Shown here piece by piece: positions 15,917 through 24,440 of a DNA stretch of 64,000 nt. A program made the translations under genes and the position numbers. How positions within the stretch are numbered: the first letter of the stretch is position 1; each line of letters starts with the position of its first letter. The DNA lies in assembly GCF_001465345.1 (NCBI RefSeq), contig NZ_CP013655.1, positions 1,597,667-1,661,666 on the forward strand, read 5' to 3'. Below the pieces are notes generated by a model. The model had not been told where the DNA came from and searched no databases. It saw only the letters and a program-made list of their open reading frames with translations. The stretch comes from Enterococcus rotai. GTDB taxonomy: Bacteria > Bacillota > Bacilli > Lactobacillales > Enterococcaceae.

Positions 15917-16807
15917 ATGCGTACCTATCAATCCCTATCAGGGTCTCAAAATTTCTTATCTGAGATTCAAAATAAGTCGTGGAAAGGAGAAGTTCATAGT
16001 ACTTTTAACCGAACGATAAATATAATTTGCGATTCTGGAGAATTGTACACGATAGCGGCAGAGGAATTGGATAATGCGCCCAATACCTTGAGAGTGACTG
16101 ACTTTTTTGACAAACGACCTCAGATTCTCGTAAAAACGCCTGTTTTTTCTCAAAAAGGCCAATTAATGATTGGTGAAACAGCTGCAATTGAAATTCAAAG
16201 TGCGAGTGAATGGCACTATCCACAAATTGAATTTCCTAAGCAATACGACTATGCAAAAATCAGTAAGCGTATTGAACAACTGAATGAGTGGTTGATCCAA
16301 TTAAAGAATACAGGTGGCTATTTATTAAACAAGAGGCAAGCGACAACGTACGAAAAAATGATCCATGTCATGCTTTGGCAAGAATCGGAACAATTACTGA
16401 CTTACTTAAAGGAAAAGCAATTATTCCAAGCGATGAAGCAGTTGAATCGGGTGATTGGCTTAGGACCTGGTTTAACCCCTTCAGGTGATGATTTTTTAGT
16501 AGGATTAGCACTTATTTTTACAACAGTGAATTATCCATATCATTCATTAAGACAATGGTTAATCAATAGTCGAACGGAGCTGAAAAAAAGAACGAATATT
16601 ATTAGTTATTCTGCATTAGATTGGGCTATTAAAGGATCAGCACGTGAGCGGATCGGACTTTTTTTAAATGAACTATTTTATGGAGAAAATGAAGGTGCTT
16701 TGAAAATAAAGATGTTGGCTGTGTTGGCAATCGGCTCTACATCTGGAGGCGATATATTGACTGGGATGTTGGCAGGGATCAAGTTGACGTTGGAAAGCAG
16801 CAGGTGA
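15917..16807 (+). CDS. DUF2877 protein, AllH-like oxamate carbamoyltransferase subunit
   Basis: 296 aa from the ATG at 15917, 9 nt after AAGGA; the GTG at 15908 overlaps the ribosome site. The DUF2877 hallmark GLGPGLTPSGDDFLVGLAL is at about residues 180-198, with a second conserved patch STSGGDILTGMLAG near the end. In E. coli the DUF2877 protein YlbF (AllH) is one of three proteins needed for the oxamate carbamoyltransferase of anaerobic allantoin breakdown. Here the other two (AllF-like, AllG-like) follow. It is separated from the next gene by 277 bp holding two hairpin repeats. Subunit role comes from the E. coli work; the substrate here is inferred. Confidence 0.75.
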   Translation: MRTYQSLSGSQNFLSEIQNKSWKGEVHSTFNRTINIICDSGELYTIAAEELDNAPNTLRVTDFFDKRPQILVKTPVFSQKGQLMIGETAAIEIQSASEWHYPQIEFPKQYDYAKISKRIEQLNEWLIQLKNTGGYLLNKRQATTYEKMIHVMLWQESEQLLTYLKEKQLFQAMKQLNRVIGLGPGLTPSGDDFLVGLALIFTTVNYPYHSLRQWLINSRTELKKRTNIISYSALDWAIKGSARERIGLFLNELFYGENEGALKIKMLAVLAIGSTSGGDILTGMLAGIKLTLESSR

Positions 16808-16820
16808 AAGGTTGTTACCA

Positions 16821-17072
16821 TGTGTTATCTAGCTACGCGGGCTAGCCTTTCGGGAAAAAGATAAAAATGGAGTGAGACAAAAAAGCGTCTCAATCAATTT
16901 TTCCTATTTTCCTGTCAGAGCGGAACGAGCCCGCTACGCTTTTATTGTTATCTAGCTTCACGGGCTAGTCTCTCGGAAAAAAGATAAATTATAAATGAGG
17001 CAAAAAGCACCTCAGTTATAATTTCCTATTTTTCAGTCGAGACTGAACGAGCCCGCTATGCTTTTATATTAA
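16821..17072 (+). repeat. Hairpin repeat array, 2 copies (covarying stem-loop family)
   Basis: Two tandem copies, period about 123 bp, cores at 16837-16934 and 16961-17055. Each folds into one long hairpin: outer stem GCGGGCT/AGCCCGC; a second stem (AGTCTC/GAGACT in copy 2, poor in copy 1); GGAAAA/TTTTCC-type stem; an internal loop AGAT opposite CCTA; a variable A/T stem; an apical stem (GAGAC/GTCTC or TGAGG/CCTCA); loop A-rich ending GC. Stems change between copies while pairing is kept. Three more copies lie at 52122-52512. The array ends a few bases before the ribosome site of the next gene. Confidence 0.8.
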
Positions 17073-17084
17073 GGAGGAACCAAA

Positions 17085-18635
17085 ATGACAATCAGTATTA
17101 AAATTCAACCAAATACCTACATTGATTCAGTCTCATTAATGGCGTTATCAACAAAGGCGAATCAGTTAACTGGGGTAGAACAGGCAATCATTGCAATGGC
17201 AACGGAAATGAATAAAGAAGTGATGAAAAATGTCGGGTTATTTACAGATGAAATTGCTCAAGCTCAGACAAGTGATTTAGTTATTGCTTTAGATGCAAAA
17301 GCAGAGCAGGACTCAGCAGTGTTGATCCAGCAGATCGAATCGTTAATGACAGAAAAAAAAGAGAAGAGTGCTAGTCAAACGGTTGAACGTTATACAACGA
17401 TCGAAACGGCTAAAAAAGCGATACCAGAAGCGAACTTAGCAGTGATCTCTGTTAATGGTCAATATGCAGCGCGTGAAGCGAGAAAAGCGTTGAATAATGA
17501 TTTACACGTGATGATGTTTAGCGACAACGTTAGCGTGGAAGATGAGATTCAATTAAAAGAGCTAGCGCATGACAGAGGGTTATTGATGATGGGACCGGAT
17601 TGCGGAACGGCCATTATTAACAATGTTGGCTTATGTTTTGCTAATAATGTCCGCAAAGGTAGTATTGGGATCGTTGGGGCCTCTGGAACTGGTAGTCAGG
17701 AAATCAGTGTTCGGATCCATGAATTTGGTGAAGGTGTTTCTCAATTGATTGGTACAGGCGGACGTGATTTAAGTGAAGCCGTCGGAGGAAAAATGATGCT
17801 AGATGCAATCGGTGCGTTAGAAGCTGACGAAGACACAAAAGTGATTGTTCTAATTTCAAAACCACCAGCAAAAACGGTTGAAGAAAAAATCCTTGCTAGA
17901 GTTAGAAAAGCTGGAAAACCGGTTGTCATTTGGTTTATTGGTAGTGAAACACGAGAAAATGAAGCGGGGATCTACTTTGAAAAAATGTCTAAAGCTGCTG
18001 CGTTAAAAGCGGTCACTTTAGCTGGCATTGATCCAGATACATTAGATGTTCACCCGTTGAACTTACCATTGATCGATGAAGTTCGGGAAAAATTAAATCC
18101 TGAACAACGATATATTCGGGGGTTATTTACAGGTGGAACTCTTTGTGATGAAGCGATGTTTACAGCCAAAGAACGGTTTTCTGATGTATACAGCAATATC
18201 GCAACTGATCAGGAACATCTGTTACATTTTGGCGATGTTAGTCAAGCACATACTTTTATCGATTTTGGTGCAGATGAATTTACGAATGGCAAACCGCATC
18301 CAATGATTGATCCATCTAATCGAATCGCTCGTTTTATAGAAGAAGCAGCTGATCCTACGGTTGGTGTGATTCTAATGGACTTCGTATTAGGTTATGGTGC
18401 TCATCCAGATCCAGTCGGTGCAATGTTGCCTGCGATGAAAGCAGCTAAAGAACAAGCGGCTGCTCGTGGTCGTCATTTAGAAATCATTGGCTATGTTTTA
18501 GGGACAGATCTAGATAAACAAAACATTAATGAACAAGTTGAAAAATTGACATCGATCGGTGCAACTTATGCCAGCAGTAGTCAAAACGCCGGTTTATTAG
18601 CAAGAGAGTTTGTTGTGAAAGGAGCAGAACAATGA
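17085..18635 (+). CDS. FdrA/AllF-like protein, acyl-CoA synthetase-fold carbamoyltransferase subunit
   Basis: 516 aa, ATG with AAGGAGG 7 nt upstream. It has the succinyl-CoA synthetase-like fold of FdrA: a Rossmann part with LLMMGPDCGTAIINNVG (about 165-180), SIGIVGASGTGSQEISVRI, a loop GTGGRDLSEAVGG where SCS alpha has its phospho-His segment, and a C-terminal region with DFGADEFTNGKPHPMIDP. In E. coli FdrA (AllF) works with YlbE and YlbF in oxamate carbamoyl transfer. It overlaps the next gene by 4 nt, so the two are translationally coupled. Confidence 0.82.
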   Translation: MTISIKIQPNTYIDSVSLMALSTKANQLTGVEQAIIAMATEMNKEVMKNVGLFTDEIAQAQTSDLVIALDAKAEQDSAVLIQQIESLMTEKKEKSASQTVERYTTIETAKKAIPEANLAVISVNGQYAAREARKALNNDLHVMMFSDNVSVEDEIQLKELAHDRGLLMMGPDCGTAIINNVGLCFANNVRKGSIGIVGASGTGSQEISVRIHEFGEGVSQLIGTGGRDLSEAVGGKMMLDAIGALEADEDTKVIVLISKPPAKTVEEKILARVRKAGKPVVIWFIGSETRENEAGIYFEKMSKAAALKAVTLAGIDPDTLDVHPLNLPLIDEVREKLNPEQRYIRGLFTGGTLCDEAMFTAKERFSDVYSNIATDQEHLLHFGDVSQAHTFIDFGADEFTNGKPHPMIDPSNRIARFIEEAADPTVGVILMDFVLGYGAHPDPVGAMLPAMKAAKEQAAARGRHLEIIGYVLGTDLDKQNINEQVEKLTSIGATYASSSQNAGLLAREFVVKGAEQ

Positions 18636-20056
18636 GCAAAATTACTGAGTTATTCAAAGAACAACCCGTTATCATCGATCTAGGGATTGAATCTTTTCAA
18701 GAAGAGTTAGTCGAACAACAGGTGCAGGCGACGTATCTAAATTGGGCACCTCCCGGTCGAGGCAAAGCAAGTATTTTAGCTGCCTTAGAGAAAATCGAAA
18801 CACCAGAAAATTTGGAAAAAATCAAAAAGGCTAATGAAGAAGCTGTCCATCGAATTATTTCTTCTCAAATTTCATTGATTGGTTATGATCAGGCAATCAA
18901 TGTGGTTCCAGGCATGACTAAAAATACGATTTTGCATGCAGGACCGCCAATCACTTGGGATAAAATGAATGGTCCGATGAGAGGAGCCGTCAAAGGAGCC
19001 TTAGTTTTTGAAGGGCTAGCAAAAGACTTAGATGACGCTGAAAAAGTCGCAGCATCTGGCGAAATCATCTTTTCACCATGTCATGAACATCAATGTGTTG
19101 GCTCGATGGCAGGGGTCACGTCAGCATCAATGTATATGCATATCGTGGAAAACAAAACGTATGGCAACCTAGCGTTCACAAATTTAAGTGAGCAAATGTC
19201 TAAAATTCTGCGTATGGGTGCCAATGATGACAGTGTAATTGAACGATTGATTTGGATGCGAGATGTCTTTGGTCCGATTTTAAGAGATGCGATGAAGTTA
19301 TGTACAGAAGGAATTGATTTAAAACATATGTTAGCACAAGCGCTGCATATGGGAGATGAGTGTCATAATCGTAATAATGCAGGAACGACCTTGTTGATTC
19401 AAGCATTGACGCCGTATATCATTCAAACGGATCATTCAATCGAAGCAATGAAAGAAGTCTTTGATTTTGTAGCTAGCAGTGATTATTTTTCTGGACCTAC
19501 TTGGATGGCCATGTGTAAAGCAGCATTAGATTCAGCAGCTGGGATTCCATACAGTACAGTTGTCACAACTATGGCTAGAAATGGGACTGAATTTGGGATT
19601 CATATCAGCGGAATCGAAGGGAATCCATGGTTCGTTGGACCGTCACAAAAAGTTGTTGGGCCAATGTTTGCAGGCTATAAGCCAGAAGATGCAGGACTTG
19701 ATATTGGGGACAGTGCCATTACTGAAACATATGGAATTGGCGGTTTTGCAATGGCAGCGGCTCCTGCAATCGTAGCTTTAGTAGGTGGAACAATTGAAGA
19801 TGCTCTACGTTTTTCTATGGAAATGCAAGGCATTACGACGGCAGAGAATCCAAATATCACAATTCCTACATTAGATTTTATGGGAATTCCATCAGGGATC
19901 GATAGTTTAAAAGTAATTCAAACGAATACCTTACCGATCATCAATACCGCAATCGCTCACAAAGAAGCTGGAATCGGTATGATCGGAGCAGGGATTACAC
20001 ATCCGCCGATGGAAGCTTTTGAAAAAGCGATCATTGCTTTTAGCGAACAATTATAA
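18632..20056 (+). CDS. DUF1116 protein, YlbE/AllG-like carbamoyltransferase subunit
   Basis: 474 aa, ATG overlapping the allF-like stop (ATGA), with AAAGGAG upstream. DUF1116 features: NWAPPGRGK near the start, MTKNTILHAGPPITWDKMNGPMRGA, SPCHEHQCVGSMAGVTSASM, and MGDECHNRNNAGTTLL. The repeated conserved His/Cys patches suggest a catalytic or ligand-binding site. It corresponds to YlbE (AllG), the second partner of FdrA. Gene order here is H-F-G, while E. coli has F-G-H. The natural carbamoyl donor (oxalurate or another N-carbamoyl compound) is not shown by sequence. Confidence 0.82.
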   Translation: MSKITELFKEQPVIIDLGIESFQEELVEQQVQATYLNWAPPGRGKASILAALEKIETPENLEKIKKANEEAVHRIISSQISLIGYDQAINVVPGMTKNTILHAGPPITWDKMNGPMRGAVKGALVFEGLAKDLDDAEKVAASGEIIFSPCHEHQCVGSMAGVTSASMYMHIVENKTYGNLAFTNLSEQMSKILRMGANDDSVIERLIWMRDVFGPILRDAMKLCTEGIDLKHMLAQALHMGDECHNRNNAGTTLLIQALTPYIIQTDHSIEAMKEVFDFVASSDYFSGPTWMAMCKAALDSAAGIPYSTVVTTMARNGTEFGIHISGIEGNPWFVGPSQKVVGPMFAGYKPEDAGLDIGDSAITETYGIGGFAMAAAPAIVALVGGTIEDALRFSMEMQGITTAENPNITIPTLDFMGIPSGIDSLKVIQTNTLPIINTAIAHKEAGIGMIGAGITHPPMEAFEKAIIAFSEQL

Positions 20057-20078
20057 AAATAGAGAAAGGAGTGAAATC

Positions 20079-21221
20079 ATGGATACAGTAAAAGTGAATC
20101 AACCCTTGCTAAAAGCTGTAGCGTTAGGGCAAATCGAACAAGTACGCCAATTACTAAATGATGGTTGCGATGTCTTTGTGGAAGATGAAGCAGGTCGTTC
20201 CCCACTGATGATTGCAATTCAAAATAACGACTTACCATTAGTGAAAGAATTGTTGGCTTTTGGTGCAGATGTGAATCAACGGGATAATACGCAACTTACG
20301 CCGTTTATCTGCGCTGCAGCTAATGGATTTGATGAGATCGTTAGTGAGATTCTTCGATCAGGACGAGCAGATTTAGCTTCAGTCAATCGTTTTGGCGGCA
20401 CAGCGTTACTTCCATCCAGTGAGAAAGGGTACTTGAGAACTGTTCAGTTATGTCTAACTGCAGGCGTTCCAGTCAATCATGTGAATCGTTTAGGTTGGTC
20501 GGCATTATTAGAAGCAACAATTTTAGGGAATGGCGGCTTCTTATATCAAGATGTGATCCGTGAATTGATTCAACATCAAGCAGACGTGAATCAAGTAGAT
20601 GATACTGGAAGAGACACGGTAGATTATGTAAAAGAGGCAGACAATGAGCAACTTCTTGCTATTGTAGAACGAGAAGAAGTCGAAGACTTACTTTTCCATG
20701 AAGTCCGTACCCGTATAAGGAAAGATGAACTGATCCAGGCGTTAAATAGATTAGAAGATCAAGACCAAACGGATTTAGCTGTTCTTTATTATTTAGGCTA
20801 TACTTATCAACGTCTAAAAGACTATCCGACAGCAATCAGCTATTATGAAAAAGGCTGGCAGCAAGACAATCAATTTGCTTTTTATGTCGGAAATAGTTAT
20901 CGTATGATGGGAGAGATAGACCAAGCGCTACAAGTCTATGACCAAGCAATCAAAACCGATACAAGCTTCTTTTACCGCTATCATAAATCTAATTTCTTAA
21001 GAGAATTAGGCCGTCATGAAGAAGCTGTCAAAATGATGGATAACTTGTTGGAAGACTACCCTGATCGAGTTGATTTCTATTTTCATAAAGCCAACAGCTT
21101 ACGTAGTTTGAATCGGCATCAAGAAGCTGCAGAAGCGATGGAACAAGCCATTCAACTCAATCCGGAAAATCCATTATTTTCAGAACACCTTGCACAATCA
21201 CTTCAGTTAGTAAAAAACTAA
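20079..21221 (+). CDS. Ankyrin-repeat / TPR-repeat protein
   Basis: 380 aa from the ATG at 20079 (AAAGGAG 7 nt upstream). Residues 8-185 hold five ankyrin-like repeats (for example AGRSPLMIAIQNNDLPLVKELLAFGADVN, NRLGWSALLEA). Residues 225-375 hold four TPR-like repeats (LAVLYYLGYTYQRLKDYPTAISYYEKG, IDQALQVYDQAIKTD, HEEAVKMMDNLLEDYPD, HQEAAEAMEQAIQLNPE). There is no signal peptide or membrane helix, so it is a cytoplasmic scaffold or binding protein. It sits 22 nt after the allG-like gene and 24 nt before the permease. No such protein belongs to the E. coli pathway; its role is unknown. Confidence 0.8.
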   Translation: MDTVKVNQPLLKAVALGQIEQVRQLLNDGCDVFVEDEAGRSPLMIAIQNNDLPLVKELLAFGADVNQRDNTQLTPFICAAANGFDEIVSEILRSGRADLASVNRFGGTALLPSSEKGYLRTVQLCLTAGVPVNHVNRLGWSALLEATILGNGGFLYQDVIRELIQHQADVNQVDDTGRDTVDYVKEADNEQLLAIVEREEVEDLLFHEVRTRIRKDELIQALNRLEDQDQTDLAVLYYLGYTYQRLKDYPTAISYYEKGWQQDNQFAFYVGNSYRMMGEIDQALQVYDQAIKTDTSFFYRYHKSNFLRELGRHEEAVKMMDNLLEDYPDRVDFYFHKANSLRSLNRHQEAAEAMEQAIQLNPENPLFSEHLAQSLQLVKN

Positions 21222-21245
21222 AGAAATGTATTGGAGGAAAATACA

Positions 21246-22688
21246 ATGGAATCAGTAGAAAAACAAGCCATCGCACAAGCTCCAGCCTATTCAGCAGAAT
21301 TACTACCAAAAACAGGAGCAGATAAAAATTGGGGCGTCTTTAATTATGTGACTTTATGGATGGGAGCCGTCCATAATATTCTTTCTTATATGACTGTAGC
21401 TGGCTTCTTCTTGCTCGGACTGAATACCAAACAAGTTTTAGCGGCTGTTATGCTGTCAGCTGTGATCGTGTCGATTTTCTATGTACTGAATGGTGTAGCA
21501 TCAGCCAAATATGGACTGCCGTTTCCGATGTTGTTGCGTTCTGTTTTTGGAGTGAAAGGAGCAATCATTCCATCTTTATGCCGTGGCTTGATTGCAGGAG
21601 TCGTTTTCTTTGGAACACAAAGTGTTGTGAGTGCTCAATCTTTAGATGTCTTGTTTAGCCGGATTTTTCCTAATTATATGAATATTGGCGGTGGAATGGC
21701 GATTTTAGGGATGCCTGCTCCAACGATGCTTAGCTATTTGATCGTTTGGTGTGTTACAGTTGCTTTGTTTTTGGGTGGAACCAAAGTTTTGGACAAATTC
21801 GGTAATTGGTCATCACCAATTGTGTATGTGTTCATCATTGGAGCGGCTGTTTGGACAATTCAAATTGCTGGCGGTTTTGGCCCAATTTTAGCTTATTCAC
21901 CAGCGAATGCGACAACCAGTCCACTTGTTTTTATTGCTTGTGTGAGTGCCTTGGTTTCAAACTGGGCAGGTCCAATCGTAAACATTGGTGACTTTACTCA
22001 AAAGGCGAAAACACCGAAAGCGATGATCATCGGGTTACCATTAGGTTTTATCCTTTCTTATATTTTGTTTGCGGTTACATGTGTAGGGTTGATTGCAGGA
22101 ACCCAAATTGCTTTTGGAGAACCAATCTTTAATATCGTTAATGCCTTTGATAAAATCGATAATACCTTTGCGGTTTTTGTTTTGATTCTAGCCTTGAATA
22201 TGGGGGCGCTGGCTTTCGTTGTATTTGGGAATTTATTCCCAGCAGGGTTGCAAATGTCTTCATTATTCCCTAAATATTTAGATGTAAAAAAAGCAGGAGT
22301 ATTAACGGCCATTATTGGAACCATGATTCTACCTTGGAAATTAGTGGAAAATGCTTCGACATTATTTTACTTCTACAGTTTTATTGGTTCAATGTTTGGC
22401 CCGATTGCTGGAATCATGCTAGCTAGTTTTTATATTGAACATAAACAAGTGATCCATTTAGAGGATATTTATGTTGAAAATGGTGATCTGGGAGAATTTA
22501 AATCTGGCTATAATAAAAAAGCCATGATCACCTTAGCAACAAGTTTTGTGATCACGATGTCAGGCGCGTTTTTACAGTCCGTTTCATTGTTGAAAACGAT
22601 CAATGATTTTGCTTTCTTTTCAGGATTGATCTTTTCATTTGTTGTATATAGCGTACTTAGTAAAGTAATGAAGGGAGAAAAATCATGA
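21246..22688 (+). CDS. NCS1 family nucleobase/allantoin-type permease
   Basis: 480 aa, start ATG at 21246, 7 nt after GGAGG. Twelve hydrophobic helices. NCS1 signatures: KNWGVFNYVTLWMGAVHNI at the end of the N-terminal tail, LPFPMLLRSVFGVKGAIIPSLCRGLIA in helices 2-3 and NIGDFTQKAKTPK after helix 6. NCS1 carriers bring in allantoin, hydantoins, uracil, cytosine or purines with H+ or Na+. Position between catabolic genes makes it the uptake step of this pathway. Exact substrate cannot be told by eye. It overlaps the deaminase by 4 nt. Confidence 0.87.
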   Translation: MESVEKQAIAQAPAYSAELLPKTGADKNWGVFNYVTLWMGAVHNILSYMTVAGFFLLGLNTKQVLAAVMLSAVIVSIFYVLNGVASAKYGLPFPMLLRSVFGVKGAIIPSLCRGLIAGVVFFGTQSVVSAQSLDVLFSRIFPNYMNIGGGMAILGMPAPTMLSYLIVWCVTVALFLGGTKVLDKFGNWSSPIVYVFIIGAAVWTIQIAGGFGPILAYSPANATTSPLVFIACVSALVSNWAGPIVNIGDFTQKAKTPKAMIIGLPLGFILSYILFAVTCVGLIAGTQIAFGEPIFNIVNAFDKIDNTFAVFVLILALNMGALAFVVFGNLFPAGLQMSSLFPKYLDVKKAGVLTAIIGTMILPWKLVENASTLFYFYSFIGSMFGPIAGIMLASFYIEHKQVIHLEDIYVENGDLGEFKSGYNKKAMITLATSFVITMSGAFLQSVSLLKTINDFAFFSGLIFSFVVYSVLSKVMKGEKS

Positions 22689-23161
22689 ACTATATGAAAA
22701 TGGCAGCAGATGCAACAGTTGCTGGAATGGAAAAGAAATTTGGGGGTCCGTTTGGTGCAACTTTAGTTAGAAATGGTGAAGTGATTGTTTCAGTTAGTAA
22801 TACTATGATGAAAGATACTGATCCGTCAGCACATGCAGAAATGGTTGCTGTGCGAGAAGCATGTAAAAAATTAAATACGATGGATTTATCTGATTGTGAA
22901 ATTTATGCAACATGTGAACCTTGTCCAATGTGTGTAGGCGCTATTTTATGGGTTGGGATCAAAACGGTTTATTATTCTAATACTAGAGAAGACGCAGCAA
23001 AGCATGGTTTTTCTGATATGCATTTACGAAACTATTTAAACGGAACAGATCAATCACCATTAGCAATGATTCATACAGGCCCTTGTCCTGAATGCGACTC
23101 GTTGTGGGGAACCTTTGATAAAATAATGGCAGAAGATGTGGAGAAAGTTGGCGGAAAATGA
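22685..23161 (+). CDS. CDA-fold nucleobase deaminase, guanine deaminase-like
   Basis: 158 aa, start overlaps the permease stop (ATGA); an internal ATG nine bases later is possible. Zinc site complete: HAE (PSAHAEMVAV) and PCPMC (CEPCPMCVGAI). The segment NTREDAAKHGFSD matches the Asp-rich C-terminal region of bacterial guanine deaminases (GuaD type) better than tRNA adenosine deaminase, and the protein lacks TadA's tRNA-binding tail. Two extra cysteines (GPCPECD) near residue 140 are unusual. Context suggests hydrolytic deamination of an imported nucleobase or heterocycle. Substrate is uncertain. Confidence 0.75.
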   Translation: MNYMKMAADATVAGMEKKFGGPFGATLVRNGEVIVSVSNTMMKDTDPSAHAEMVAVREACKKLNTMDLSDCEIYATCEPCPMCVGAILWVGIKTVYYSNTREDAAKHGFSDMHLRNYLNGTDQSPLAMIHTGPCPECDSLWGTFDKIMAEDVEKVGGK

Positions 23162-24105
23162 AACGAGTGGTTGTAGCATTAGGTGGTAATGCCATTTTAG
23201 AAAGTGATCCAACAGCTGCGGCACAACAAAAAATCGTGCAGGAGACTGCTGAAGCATTAGCGGATTTATTGACTGATGAAATGGAATTAGTAATTGTTCA
23301 TGGCAATGGACCTCAAGTAGGGAACGTAGTCTTGCAGCAAGCTGAAGCTGATTCAGAAAAAAATCCAGCAATGCCATTAGATACATGTGTAGCGATGACA
23401 GAAGGTAGCATTGGGTATTGGTTAGCCAATTCATTAACAAATGTATTGGAAAAAAGAAAAATAACCCGAAATGTTGCAGCGATCATGACGCAAGTCGAAG
23501 TATCGCCAAATGATGAAGGATTTACGCATCCAAGTAAACCGATCGGGCCGTTTTTAACAGAATCAGAAGCGCAAGAATTAATGAAAACAACAGATGCTGT
23601 TTATCTGGAAGATGCAGGACGAGGTTTTCGCAAAGTGGTTCCATCTCCTGAACCAGTCAAAATCAAAGAAAGTGAGACAATCAAACTCTTATTAGAGAAT
23701 GGTGTTATAACAGTTGCCTGTGGCGGGGGAGGAATTCCAGTTATTCGTTCAGGGAGTGAGTTGAAAGGAACTGAGGCAGTTATTGATAAGGATTTGGCAG
23801 CAGCAAAATTAGCTGAATTGATCGAAGCGGATACACTGATCATTTTAACTGGTGTAGCTAATGTTTTTGTTCATTATAATCAACCAAATCAAAAAGCCTT
23901 AGAAACAGTTAGTATTTCCGACATAGAAACGTATATTGAGGAAGGACAATTTGCTCCGGGAAGTATGTTGCCGAAAGTTGAGGCAGCTGTCAAATTTGTC
24001 AAACGAAGTCCAGCAAATAAAGCTGTAATCACATCACTAGAAAACTTAGTGAAAGAACGGATAGGAACAGTCGTTGAACAAAAAGAACCCGTCAGTATTG
24101 ATTGA
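23158..24105 (+). CDS. Carbamate kinase
   Basis: 315 aa, ATG overlapping the deaminase stop. Amino-acid kinase fold with carbamate kinase motifs: VVALGGNAI at the start, VIVHGNGPQVGN, VACGGGGIPV, the Lys of VIDKDLAAAKLAE and ANVFVHYN. It converts carbamoyl phosphate plus ADP to ATP, CO2 and NH3. As last gene of the operon it is the energy-yielding step for carbamoyl phosphate made by the AllFGH-like complex (the AllK role), not arginine deiminase, since no arcA or arcB is near. Confidence 0.9.
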   Translation: MKRVVVALGGNAILESDPTAAAQQKIVQETAEALADLLTDEMELVIVHGNGPQVGNVVLQQAEADSEKNPAMPLDTCVAMTEGSIGYWLANSLTNVLEKRKITRNVAAIMTQVEVSPNDEGFTHPSKPIGPFLTESEAQELMKTTDAVYLEDAGRGFRKVVPSPEPVKIKESETIKLLLENGVITVACGGGGIPVIRSGSELKGTEAVIDKDLAAAKLAELIEADTLIILTGVANVFVHYNQPNQKALETVSISDIETYIEEGQFAPGSMLPKVEAAVKFVKRSPANKAVITSLENLVKERIGTVVEQKEPVSID

Positions 24106-24181
24106 TTTTAAAGGGAGGGCTGAATAGACGTTTAAAAAGTCAGGACCACAGCTCATCTCACCGTTTATCTGGATTATAAGT

Positions 24182-24222
24182 AACTGGGTTGTAACTCGCG
24201 GAGTTATGGCCCAGTTATTTTT
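24182..24222 (+). terminator. Terminator of the carbamoyl-transfer operon
   Basis: AACTGGG...CCCAGTT outer stem and TAACTC/GAGTTA inner stem, followed by ATTTTT. The 75 bases between the carbamate kinase stop and this hairpin hold nothing recognised. Confidence 0.85.
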
Positions 24223-24440
24223 GCTTCAAAAATTAGATTTTATATTATTTTTTCTCAAAATATAAATCTAAACTGTGTATTCTCTAGAATATCCGCTAGT
24301 AATCTGCTACAATGATTGAGAAGATTTTTTTTAAGAAACGCCTCTATCCTAAGAAGCGAAGCAACCTAGATATAGCGGCATTATACTAACGTTTCGATCA
24401 GAGTTTCTGGTCGGATCTTAAAGAATAGGAGAATAACAAC
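24223..24440 (+). promoter_or_regulatory. efp upstream region with -10 and leader stem
   Basis: A likely -10 TACAAT at 24308-24313 (weak -35) gives a leader of about 120 nt. The leader contains a stem CGATCAG/CTGGTCG just before the ribosome site (AGGAG). Nothing else seen in the rest of the stretch. Confidence 0.4.

Noticed and set aside
16821..17072. CRISPR array
   Set aside because: The repeats are about 95-nt hairpins at 123-bp period with diverged stems, no short constant repeats or spacers, and no cas genes.
16821..17072. Rho-independent terminators as the explanation of the hairpin repeats
   Set aside because: No T run follows the outer stem, and several copies lie in tandem within apparent operons.
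22685..23161. tRNA adenosine deaminase TadA
   Set aside because: It is coupled to a permease and carries the guanine-deaminase-like Asp-rich C-terminal region rather than the TadA tail.
23158..24105. Carbamate kinase as part of an arginine deiminase pathway
   Set aside because: No arcA, arcB, arcD or argR gene is near; it is coupled to the deaminase and AllFGH-like genes.
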